The notes under the pieces were generated by a model. The model had not been told where the DNA came from. It saw nothing but the letters and a program-made list of their open reading frames with translations, and searched no databases. A stretch of 64,000 nucleotides of DNA from Rotaria socialis. Lineage: Eukaryota > Rotifera > Eurotatoria > Philodinida > Philodinidae. The position numbers and the translations under genes were made by a program. Location: contig CAJNYU010003977.1 of assembly GCA_905331475.1 (NCBI GenBank), positions 1 through 64,000 on the forward strand. Reading direction: 5' to 3'. Shown in pieces: positions 24,468 to 34,515 of the stretch. Every line of letters begins with the position of its first letter. The stretch's first letter is position 1.

Positions 24468-24991
24468 CAATTTCTATCTATTGGCTCTATTGTTTTCTTT
24501 TATGCAATGCCTGTTTTTCTGATGAATCTCCAATTGAATCCATATTTTCTTCCTAAAAAAATCAATCCTATTTAGCTGTTATGAACATTATTATTGTGTC
24601 AGATCTTCAAGATCTCTTAATTACTAATAGAATTGCATATAAATATATGCAACAGTTTATTTGTTTTTTCTGCAATAATTTTTCTATTGATTCATATGAT
24701 GTATATCGCTATGAAAACAGTTACTGTTTTTTGTCTTCGCTATAAATTCGTACGCGTGACTTAATGTGTACATATGTTTAGATGCTTATTACTTGTTCAA
24801 TAATTTGAGTGTATTTATGACGAACTTGAGCGTGGCTTTTTGTTTTGTTTTCCTACAATATAACTTATAATTCATTTGTTTGCTTATTATGATTATTCAG
24901 TTTGCTTTTTTCGTTATGTATTTGTGTGCGTGAAAGATAATAATAACAAGCAAAAGACAATATTTATGTTCCTATTTCAGATATTTTTCCG
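24468..24991. other. Cyclin Y 3' region
   Basis: AT-rich and without coding signal; presumably cyclin Y 3' UTR and spacer up to the small gene starting at 24992. Confidence 0.4.
24971..24980 (+). promoter_or_regulatory. Splice-acceptor-like site just upstream of a start codon (possible trans-splice site)
   Basis: A pyrimidine-rich tract ending in cag lies 11 bp before the ATG at 24992. In bdelloids such sites can receive the spliced leader. No SL RNA is visible in this window, so the role is inferred. Confidence 0.35.
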
Positions 24992-25429
24992 ATGGCGACA
25001 AAAAAATTCAATCATGGTCGACTTAAGTTTATCGGTAAGATGATATTTTAGTTTTTCTTGATATAGGATATATGTTGTTGTTATACTCGAACTTGAAGTA
25101 TTTTACGAAACATGATCGAAACGAAGTGTTAAAGTAAATGAAAGAGAGAGGAAGTAGACTATGACAAATATAACCATGGAAACTTTACCGACCGTAACAG
25201 TCCTTGATCAATCATATGTTTCACTATAATTTATGAAATAGATTGTTATGTCATGTTGACGAAATATCTCTCAATGACTTTTTTGTCGACCTATGATTAT
25301 TTTTTCACCGATGAATTCTTCTTAGAAACAGTATTTATTCATGAAGTTGATCCGATAAACGAAAATGCGAAGTCTTTTGCTTTTAAATGGATACAACACA
25401 AAATATTTATAGATATTCTTGCTCAATAA
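24992..25429 (+). CDS. Tiny two-exon gene, 48 residues, unknown
   Basis: Two exons, 24992-25034 and 25326-25429, join in phase across a GTAAGA...TTAG intron of 291 bp. The product is a small basic/hydrophobic protein with no recognised domain, starting MATKKFNHGRLKFI and ending IFIDILAQ. It follows cyclin Y on the same strand. It could be a real small ORF, a fragment of a larger gene or chance; the phase-consistent join and canonical sites are the only support. Confidence 0.3.
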
Positions 25430-25469
25430 ATACTAGAAAGAAAACATTCCATAAATGAACAGTGTCAAT

Positions 25470-26685
25470 TTAATGAAGATATGTTACGGGTGCATTAAGA
25501 ATTTTCATATAAGGTGGATCTGATGTACTACCATTTTTAGGTACGACATGTAAACAAGGTTCATTACATGCGTATAAATTATGATGATTTGTTGAATCGA
25601 CTTTTCTTAATGTATGCGTTTTGGTTGTTGTTGATTTTGGTAAATCGGAATAAAATGAATGATCATAACTTGTACTTTGATGTTTATCATAGTAAGATGT
25701 TGCTGCATCGTTATATTTATATGTTGTTGTGCCACCACGTAATGCTTGATGAACTTCACGATCGGGATCTTTGCCTGTTGATTGTACATAATATTTACGT
25801 GCTTCAACTTCGGATTTTGGTCGATAAACATAATCTTTTTTACTATAATATGTTGTTGGATGTTTTGTATTTTGATGGCTACGTTCATGTGCTGTTTCTT
25901 TCCATACACGAGTTTCGTCAACAGGCGTTTGAGCACGAGCGAAGGTTGCTTCACGATAAGCTGGTAAATGAGAATCACGCCATGGATAATCATTTTGATT
26001 TGATGAACGCCATGGACCACGTGTTGCTGATGCACTACGTGGACGAGAATTTGAACGTGATCGAGGATGAATATGATGATGTTCAATAATATCAGTGGTG
26101 TCGGTTGATTGGTTACGTCGTGGTAATGAATTGTCACGTAATTCACGTCGAATTCGTTCTATTTTTTCATCGATTGTTTCGTGATTTGATGGATGTGTTT
26201 GATCAAATTCATCACGTTCGAATTCATCACGGCGAGAATGTCGATGGTGATGATGATGATGTTCATTAGGTTTTGGTGAAGTTGATCGTGCTTGAGGTTG
26301 TTCGGTCCATGGACAACATAATTCACAATAACCCGGACATGTTTTTGTTCCACATGGCTGTACGTGATGATGTACAACATGTTGCACTGGTTGTGAAACT
26401 AAATAAATTATTCGTATAAATTCATGAAGAGCAGCAAAGCAACATACGCTCGAATATTTGTGTTGGCTGCATTTTTTCAATTTCATCTTTGGTAACAGAT
26501 GTTTCAACTGGTTTAGGTACGAATCCATATCGCGGATAGATATATGTTGTATTCAGAACTGGTACAGCTGGAATAACAGGTGCCGTTTGTAGCATATAGT
26601 AGCGTGATGACGATTGCAGTTGGGGTTGTTGTGTTTCTTGCAGCATAACTGGCATAGCTGCTGTTGTTGCTGGCATATACATCAT
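25470..26685 (-). CDS. Unknown His/Ser/Arg-rich protein
   Basis: Two exons, 26685-26448 and 26398-25470, encode 388 residues. The N-terminus is Gln/Pro/Met/Thr-rich. Exon 2 starts with a CxxxxCxxxC...CC cluster (PCGTKTCPGYCELCC) and a run of six histidines, then charged RDEFERDEF and Ser/Arg-rich stretches, ending in a Tyr/Ser/Thr-rich tail. No enzyme domain is visible and it looks largely disordered. Function unknown. The downstream cysteine cluster could bind metal. Confidence 0.65.
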
Positions 26686-27190
26686 TTTGTTGCTATTTTT
26701 ATGAAAATAAAAGTATCAACGAAAGCGATTATCGTGCGTTTAGGTTTATATGTTGAAACAACCAACGGCACAATGCTTGAATCGTAAATGTGTGCTTTAG
26801 AAAGAGTCGTATACGTGTTTGTTCAGTTGCTAAGTTACCTACTCGTCACGTACACAATTTCTTTGCTTTTAGATAGAGAAGAAAAAGAAAGGAAAGAAAT
26901 TCTCAGATTTTTTTCCTTTCTTTTTTTTCTTCATTTTCTGATAAATAGAAGAAACAGAACTCTTAGAAAGTTAAATAGATGTAAACTCTACGAATAATAA
27001 AAATTCAATGACAAAATGTGCATAGGTCATGGAAAACGTTTTTTTGTTCTGATATAAGTTTATAGTATGGAATAAAGATAAATATACTAATAAAGTTAAT
27101 GCCCGTTTGATGGTAAACAACAGAATTGCCAAACACTTGAAACATCCTATAGATAGATCACAATATTATTATCGGTCATTTTTCTCTTAG
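26686..27190. other. Intergenic, upstream of TatD exons
   Basis: No gene supported. It should contain the first exon of the TatD gene, but I could not find an ATG plus phase-1 donor that fits. Confidence 0.4.
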
Positions 27191-28525
27191 ATATTGGTGC
27201 TAATTTGACTGGTATGAATAAAATTTTGGTAGATTGAATTATTAGATTTAAAAAAGAAAAGTCGCTATTTGCAGATGGAATGTATCAAGGTGTTTATGGT
27301 AGTTCAAAAAAACATGATCGTAAGAACTGAGCCAAGATTAATGAATATAATTTAAATGTAAAATATTTAGCTGATCTTGATCAAGTGATCAAACGAGCAT
27401 TTGAATCTGGTCTTGACAAAGTAGCTTGATATTTTTTTCCCTTTGGTTTTTTTATTTGCTCATTTTTGTTTGTTAAGATTATAATCACTGCTGGCACTCA
27501 TCATGAAACGATTCAAGCATTAGAATTATGTTCTAAATATGGTAATAGTCTAGTTGGTGGCTGTATTATAATAGAAAATTTTCATTCAATAGAAAATTTA
27601 TATACAACTTGTGGTTATCATCCTACACGATGTAGTGAATTTAATGAATCGAATGAAAATGAAATTCTTCAGCAAATAATTGAATTATGTCAGATAAATT
27701 CGAATAAAATTGTTGCGATTGGTGAATTCGGATTGGATTATGAACGAACTCAATTTTGTGGTATTGAACAGCAGAAACAGTAAATCGTTTCGAAATTATC
27801 GAGATATTCTATTAAAATGTTTATTAGTTATTTTGAATTTCAGTTGAAGAATTTAATATCATTAGAGAAACCATTATTTCTTCATAATCGAGCTGCATCA
27901 CAAGATCTCTATGATATTTTATCTAAATATAGAGATCAAATAAAACTGGGTGGAGTGGTATGTTCAATCACCTTAATCTTAACCAAGAAAATATTTATTT
28001 TTATCGATTAGATTCATTCGTTTGATGGTACTCTTGATGAAGCATTGCAATTTATTCAACTGGGTTATTTTATTGGATTAAATGGATGTTCAATGAAAAC
28101 TCAAGCTAATCTAGATGTTATAAAACAATTACCATTGGATAAACTTCTTGTTGAAACAGGTTTGTAATATAGAGGATTGCGTTTTGATTATATAATATAA
28201 TCGAAATCATTTTTCTAGACGCTCCCTGGTGCGGTATTAAAGCATCGCATGCATGTTATTCGCATACTAAAACACACTTTACAACGGAAACAGTTAAAAA
28301 AGAAAAATGGATCTCAGGTAAAATGGTAAAAGATCGAAATGAGCCATGCACGATTATGTAAGTACTTATATTTATAAATTTACTTGTATATATATATATA
28401 TATATATATGTAATGTTTTTAGTCAAATATGCGAAGTACTTCATTCGATTCGTGGTAATCAAGAGTCACTTGAGGAATTATGTGAAAAAATTTATTTAAA
28501 TACAAAACGATTATTTTTTTCTTAA
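27191..28525 (+). CDS. TATDN1: TatD-family deoxyribonuclease (TATDN1-like), 5' end unresolved, one frameshift
   Basis: Nine exons are visible: 27191-27211, 27275-27319, 27371-27420, 27478-27541, 27593-27779, 27828-27957, 28012-28159, 28219-28358, 28423-28525. They rebuild the TIM-barrel hydrolase: DIGANLTDGMYQGVY, CGYHPTRC, AIGEFGLDYE (metal Glu), PLFLHNRA (His), IHSFDG, VETDAPWCG (Asp) and DRNEPC. TatD enzymes are metal-dependent 3'-5' DNA exonucleases. Exon 28219-28358 carries an extra A in a five-A run near 28320-28324, shifting the frame just before the DRNEPC motif, so the coding frame is broken as written. The 51-bp intron at 27542-27592 is a multiple of three with no stop, so it can be read through as coding. 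The initiator exon was not found. Confidence 0.8.
28387..28409. repeat. (TA)n microsatellite inside the last TatD intron
   Basis: Alternating TA for about 23 bases within the 64-bp intron 28359-28422, so most of this intron is simple repeat. Confidence 0.9.
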
Positions 28526-28568
28526 TACTAAAATAGTTTGTTTTGTTTTCGATAATTAATTTGGGTTT

Positions 28569-28582
28569 CGTTTTTTTTTCAG
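28569..28582 (+). promoter_or_regulatory. Polypyrimidine tract and AG acceptor upstream of uS5 (possible SL trans-splice site)
   Basis: A T-rich run ending in cag is placed 25 bp before the uS5 start codon and only 57 bp after the TatD stop. This spacing fits a downstream cistron in an operon resolved by trans-splicing, which bdelloids use. An independent short 5' UTR is the alternative. Confidence 0.4.
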
Positions 28583-28607
28583 ATAAATATCTAGTAAAAC
28601 ATCACAT

Positions 28608-29738
28608 ATGGCAGAACGTGGTGGAACTCGCGGTGGATTTGGCACACGGGGAGGTATTTATATGATAATTCATTGAAAAAGACTTTGCTTTTAATCTTTA
28701 TAGGACGTGGTGGTGCTTCACGTGGTGAAGGTGGCGAAGGCCGTGGACGAGGTCGCGGTGACAGTAAATAAAATAAAAAACATTTTCCAGAACAAGTTCT
28801 CTAGGATATTATTGATTTAGGCCGTGGTCGAGGTCGTGGTCGTCGTGGTCAACGTCCAAAAGAAGATTCAACTAAAGCATGGGTCCCTGTTACAAAACTG
28901 GGTCGATTAGTTAATGATGGCAAAATTCGTACAATCGAAGAAATTTATCTATTTTCATTACCAATCAAAGTTTGTTGAATTTTTTCTTTATCAATTTTTA
29001 TCGTTAAAAAAATCATTTCTAGGAAGCCGATATTATCGATCGTCTCTTACCTGACCTTAAAGATGAAGTACTTAAAATTATGCCCGTACAGAAACAAACA
29101 CGAGCTGGTCAACGTACTCGTTTCAAAGCCATCGTTGTCGTTGGTGATGGTAAAGGTCATATTGGTCTCGGTGTTAAATGCTCGAAAGAAGTAGCAACAG
29201 CCATTCGTGGTGCTATTATACTTGCCAAACTTTCCGTTATTCCCGTACGACGAGGTTATTGGGGTAACAAAATCGGTGCACCGCATACAGTACCATGCAA
29301 AGTATGAATATCTCGATAGTAAATTAATTCCTATACAAAATTTCTCTTTAGGTCACAGGCTCATGTGGTAGTGTTCTCGTACGTTTAATTCCAGCTCCTC
29401 GTGGTACAAGTCTTGTATGTGCCCCAGTACCAAAGAAACTTTTACAAATGGCTGGTATTCAAGATTGTTGGACCGCTGCCAAAGGATGTACCGCTACACT
29501 TGGCAATTTCGGTTTGTTTTATATTTGTTTTTTCTTACTTCTAATTATGTTGATTTCTTATTTTTATTTTACAGCTAAAGCAACGTATGCTGCCATGTCC
29601 ATGACATATTCATATTTAACGCCTGATCTATGGAAAGAAACTGTTTTCACTAAAGCACCGTTTCAAGAATATAGTGATCATCTTGCCACTACAACTAAGA
29701 AATACACTGTTGGTGTAGTTGACAAAAGTTATCAATAG
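28608..29738 (+). CDS. RPS2: Ribosomal protein uS5 (RPS2)
   Basis: Six exons: 28608-28653, 28704-28763, 28821-28969, 29023-29301, 29352-29511, 29575-29738; 285 residues (human 293). It has the RG-rich N-terminus (GGTRGG, then repeated RGRGRG), the conserved core [29 protein letters not shown] and a C-terminal [12 protein letters not shown] core component of the small ribosomal subunit; the basic N-terminus is typical of the eukaryotic protein. Splice sites are canonical, and the stop is TAG. Highly conserved, so the identification is secure. Confidence 0.97.
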
Positions 29739-30009
29739 AAAAGAAAAAAAAATAATTTTAGCTCGTTTTTTTGTTTTCGAATGAGCATTATCTCATAAAA
29801 AATAATAATAAGAACAGCATGTGTGATTCTCGTTATTACTCATGCACAAAAAGCCTAAGAGTTGTATTTGATTGAATAACTAAAAAACAAATATTTAATA
29901 AATAAAGAGAATAGCAAGACACATGAACAGAAAATTCTATTAATTGAAATCAGTTGCTAGGATTCAATTGTTTGCCTCATTTTATTTGTTGTTTTCTGTC
30001 TTGAAAGCA

Positions 30010-31124
30010 ATGAAACGTCGACATAATGATACTGTTTTATCAAATAATATCGATGAAAAATCAATTTTTCGTGTATTAATGTATAGTACTAAAGAGTATG
30101 ATCGATTATCGTTTGATACTAAGCTAAAATACTTAAAACAACCTGAAAACTATGAGATTAATTATACTCATCAGCGTCTTTCAAACGATTCTGTTAAACA
30201 GGCTAATGGTTATACATGTATATGTATTTTTGTCAATGATGATGGATCACGTGAAATTCTCGAAAAATTAAAACAGATTGGCATTAAACTTATTCTGTTA
30301 CGTTGTGCTGGTTTTAATAATGTTGATCTGAAAGCTGCTGAAGAATTTCATATTGAAATAGGTTATGTACCGAGTTATTCACCAAATGCTGTTGCTGAAC
30401 ATGCGGTTGCACTTGTTATGACGTTGAATCGTCATTTACATCATGCATATAATCGAGTTCGAAATGGAGATTTTCGACTTGACGGTCTTGTTGGTTTCGA
30501 TATGTATGGAAAAACTGTTGGAGTACTTGGTAGACTATTTAATGACATTAAAATGGATATTCTATTTCCTATATAGGTACAGGTCGTATCGGCCAATTTA
30601 CAATTCGAATTTTTCGTGGTTTTGGTTGTCGAGTTCTTGCATATGATATGTATAAAATAAAAGATGAAGATCGAAATATATTAGGTTTTGAATATGTTGA
30701 ATTAGATGAAATTTATACACAAGCTGATATTATTTCGATTCATTTACCACTTGATAAAAAAACTAAACATTTAATAAATACACAATCGATAGAAAAAATG
30801 AAAAAAAATGTTATTTTAATCAATACAGCTCGTGGTGGTCTTATTGATACAAAAGCACTTATTAATGCTCTTAAATCAGGCCACATAGGTGGTGTAGGTC
30901 TTGATGTATATGAACATGAACAAAAATATTTTTTCAATGATTACTCATCGAATATTATTGATGATGATATACTTGTTCAATTGATGTCCTATCCAAATGT
31001 GATACTTACTGGCCATCAAGCCTTTCTTACACACGAAGCATTGTCTTTCATAGCTAAGGTGACTTTTGAAAATATACAAGCATTTATTACTGATGGCAAA
31101 TCTTTGAACGCACCAAAGATATGA
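30010..31124 (+). CDS. ldhA: Fermentative D-lactate dehydrogenase, bacterial LdhA type (likely horizontally acquired)
   Basis: Two exons, 30010-30529 and 30577-31124 (355 residues), separated by a 47-bp intron with GT..AG ends. The enzyme reduces pyruvate to D-lactate with NADH. The NAD-binding GTGRIG is split by the intron. Other motifs: CIFVNDDGS, RCAGFNNVDL, VAEHAVALVMTLNRH, catalytic Arg in NTARGGLID, Glu in GLDVYEHE and His in TGHQAFLTHEAL. These match bacterial LdhA closely, by eye about half the residues. Animals normally lack this family, so acquisition from bacteria followed by intron gain is the best reading. It lies 271 bp downstream of uS5 on the same strand. A T-rich tract and an AG lie right before the ATG. 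Confidence 0.92.
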
Positions 31125-32480
31125 AAAGAATTGTCTTTTTCAAATCCCGGTGTCTAATTTGCATTAAAATGATTTTTTAAATAAAATATTTGATGTCATA
31201 TTGCGAATGAATATAGAAAAGAAAATCAAAAATACTTTTGCCGATAAGATTTTATTTCATTTTCTAAGGAAGATTATGATTATTTATTATCTTTAGATTT
31301 ATTACGTATTTGAACTCTAATATGGTAGCCCACTAACTTTATTTCCAAAATTTTGATCTGATGATCCCAATTAAAAGCGTTGAAAGTCAGTTTATCTTGT
31401 GTAGAATTGAATGCTCTACAGTAGACTATAGTCAAATGTTCTTTTACTTTAAAAGCGATCATAAAAAGTGGGAAATAGTAACAAATTTCTCGGAAAAAAT
31501 TTTAAAAAATTTCGGAAAATCAAACATTTTCCCAGAAAACCTTCACAACTCAGAAAAGTCATATATAATCATTGATGCAATTATCTAAGCTCTTTCAAAT
31601 GAGACATTGCTCAATATTTTTCGATGTAATTTGGCTTAAAAACTTTAATGACCATTTTATAATATAAAATCACATAAAAAAAAACAACATATATTACAAA
31701 AAAGTATGTATTAAAGTACTTAAAGGATGTTCTCCCAAATTAAAATTCGTTTTAATACTTGAAAATCTATCTCAAAATAGTATTTTTAGATAAAATATGA
31801 AACGTTAGGGAAGTTAGCTCAAGATTCGAGTTTTTCCAGACCCGATTCGCGTATCTGATTGTGTTGGTCTTTATTTTCGCTGTGTTGGATGCAGAATTTT
31901 GCGCTGAATCGAATGGTGTAATTTTTGGAGGGGGTACCAATTAAAACCTGGGACTTTAGCCGAAAATACTACTTTTTTTAAAAAATATTGTGAAAGTAAT
32001 TTTAGCCCGGATTCGCTGCTTCAGCTGTGTTGGATCTGAAAATGGTTCTGTTGAATTCGGAATGCAATTCTACAACGGATGATGCTAAATTTTTATGGGG
32101 TCATCGACCAAAATTCTTTGACTTGGGTGTTGGTAGGATAGAGGCACGGAGCGATGACTTGGGTGAGACCAGAAATGTTTTGGTCGATGGCCCCATAAAA
32201 ATTTAGCATCATTCGATGTAGAATTGCATTNGATTCAGCGCAAAATTCTGCATCCAACACAGCGAAAATAAAGACCAACACAATCAGATACGTGAATCGG
32301 GGCTGGAAAAACTCGAATCTTGAGCTAACTTCCCTAACGTTTAATTTCGATGAATGAAACGAAATGATCTATAATTGTTAAAAAACATCAAGATTTGATT
32401 GAAAGATTTATCTCAAAAAGAGCATTCTTTTTATTTATTGAACAAAAAAATACACAAGAAAAAAGAGTTTGTCCCTATCA
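31125..32480. other. Non-coding region holding a nested foldback element
   Basis: No coding region supported. The 541-bp foldback element at 31801-32341 is described separately; the rest is unremarkable AT-rich DNA. Confidence 0.5.
31801..32341. mobile_element. Nested foldback (double inverted-repeat) element, about 541 bp
   Basis: Outer arms of about 115 bp (31801-31915 and 32227-32341) are near-perfect reverse complements with termini AACGTTAGGG. An inner pair (about 32058-32112 and 32185-32230) is also inverted. The single ambiguous base (n) at 32231 lies in the right arm, where the left arm has G. No transposase frame. It is probably a MITE or foldback transposon, and no target duplication could be identified. 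Hairpin structure is a common assembly problem, in keeping with the ambiguous base. Confidence 0.75.
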
Positions 32481-34515
32481 TTACCACCATAAATATAAAT
32501 TACCATTAATAAACTTGATTAAATAATCACGAACAAGTTTTTCTAATTGGATTAATTTTTGCACTTCATCACGACATGATTTTGGTACTCCTGAAGTACA
32601 TAAAAAGAATAATTCACCAGCATTTGTTTGAGATAATAGAAATCGCATTATCCGCGCTAATGCTTTTCTTTCAATTCCAATATTTAGATATTCTACATGA
32701 GGACATAACGCTATAAGTATTTTAATTTTTTGTAATGAATATTTCTCGTTTACGATTATACTTTTTATCATATTTCTATTATACACATATTGAAAAGATT
32801 GACTTTGTTCAGTTAACGTATCTTCTCTATCATCAATTGATATGAAACCAAGCTTTAATGCATGGATATTAGGCATTAAATATAATAAGTCGATCAATTG
32901 TATAAATGAAAAACAACGAAATTCAATGATTACTTAGTTTAGTAATTCTCGATAAAGAAATAATTCGATTAAGACTAGTTGTAATCGATGTATCAAATTT
33001 ATCATCCATAGTAAGATCAGTAACATTTGGAAAATAATTTACACAATTGTTCAGTGCTTGTGTATAGCATATATGAATATGATTAACAGAATTGAAGTTA
33101 ATTTCTTGATGAGATGAACAAGTAATTGCATCTTTTAATTTGAACGTTTTCTTTTTTCTGTTTTTTCTAAAATATAAACGTAACATAGATCTACATTTCA
33201 TAAAATTAGATCATACTTATGTGGATCCATTGAAAGCAAATTTCGATAGTAATACTACCTATCCAATCGTTTTGGTGTGTGAATGAACATTGTCGTTCAA
33301 TCCAAAATGAACTAGTAAATTGTTTTACTAAAATATCAAATGATAATGGAATTCTATCATTACATAATATAGAATTTGAATGATTCATATGAAAAACACG
33401 TAGATGGGCCATATAAGACAATATTAATTGTTCCCAACGATTACCATCTAAATATTCAATATCATCTTCAGTTGATATACGTAAGAATTGTACTCAATAA
33501 AAAATATCTTTTATTATTTGTTCAAATTGATTAAAATAAATATAAACGAGGCTGAGAGAAATATCTGATAAGTAATCTAATCGAATTGGGCATACTTGTA
33601 TTCGTTTGCAATAACATCCATCTAACCCAGGAGGATCATCCCGCCGCCTGAAAGGCCATTGGAAACGGCATGAAACGGCTATAAAACGGCATTAATTTTC
33701 ACCCTATTTCGCCGTAATCCGTCAGCTCGTTTTACGGGCCGTTTTTATTGCTAGAAAACGGCCATCGCTTTTAACACTATTCTCTTCGTTTTCCGAGCTG
33801 ACGGAAAACGGCGCTGCTTTCTAACGTTTCACATCGTTTTTATGCCGTTTCAGGCCGTTTTCTTTCATCTGGGAAATAACGAAATTCTAAATGACGAAGT
33901 TCAGGAACATATGATACTAAACGATCAAGTGCATCAAAATTAACTGTATTTTCGATTATAAGATCTTCGATAGGACTGTATTCATTATTTGACATCGATA
34001 ATGATTCAATGTTGGAGTTTGTTGCAAATGATACTTTACAATATTTCAGTACAGGTAATTTAAATATTTTACGATAAAAATAATTGGAATTTTCAACTGA
34101 ATCAACAGCATGGATAGTTAACGAACAGAGTTTAGATAACGACAATACATAATTAAGAATATTTTCCAGATGTTTAGCTGCAATATTATCAAGAATAAGT
34201 ATTTCAAGTCGACTAAACGATGAAACAGAATGTGCTGATGATAAAATATTATCAATAATGAATAAATTTGATAGAGCAAGTGAAATAATTCGATGTTTAT
34301 TTGGTATAATAATATTTGAATAATAGCGTTGAAAATTCAAATTTGACATAAATAACATATTTATTTTAATAGGAATAGTTGAATCAGTAAGAAGTTTTCC
34401 AAATCGTTTATTAACATGAAAAAAGCTTGATAAACATGATAAATATCGAGGAAATCGAATATTTCATAAATAATTTCATTAGAAAAATTGTCAAAACGAG
34501 TCAAAGATGATGATC
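32481..34515 (-). pseudogene. F-box/LRR-type protein, disrupted
   Basis: The reverse strand carries an F-box N-terminus (SNEIIYEIFDFLDIYHVYQAFF, near 34490-34420), followed by leucine-rich repeat-like text (LEILILDNIA, LRHLEFRYF, then LRISTEDDIEYLDGNRWEQLIL and NIHALKLGF), as in the large lineage-expanded F-box/LRR families of bdelloids. The gene is broken by: no in-frame ATG before the F-box; a 224-bp insertion with target duplication (33641-33864); an in-frame TGA near 33490; a frame change around 33180-33210; and a further 1-nt shift near 32938. Together these argue for a decayed gene. Family members bind proteins for SCF ubiquitination. Confidence 0.7.
33641..33864. mobile_element. 224-bp insertion with 5-bp target-site duplication in the F-box pseudogene
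   Basis: The insert is flanked by TCATC on both sides (33636-33640 and 33865-33869). Removing it restores LEFRYFPDDPPG reading. Its ends carry imperfect inverted copies of CCTGAAA(A/C)GG(C) and it is full of aaacgg/ccgttt words, so it folds on itself. No coding capacity; a MITE-like element. Confidence 0.75.

Noticed and set aside
25568-26146. Open frames in other phases over the His-rich gene
   Set aside because: Shadows of the 25470-26685 gene; only that frame has a splice join and a clear start.
28542-28582. Spliced-leader RNA gene near uS5
   Set aside because: Only an acceptor-like site is present; the SL RNA itself was not seen in the window.
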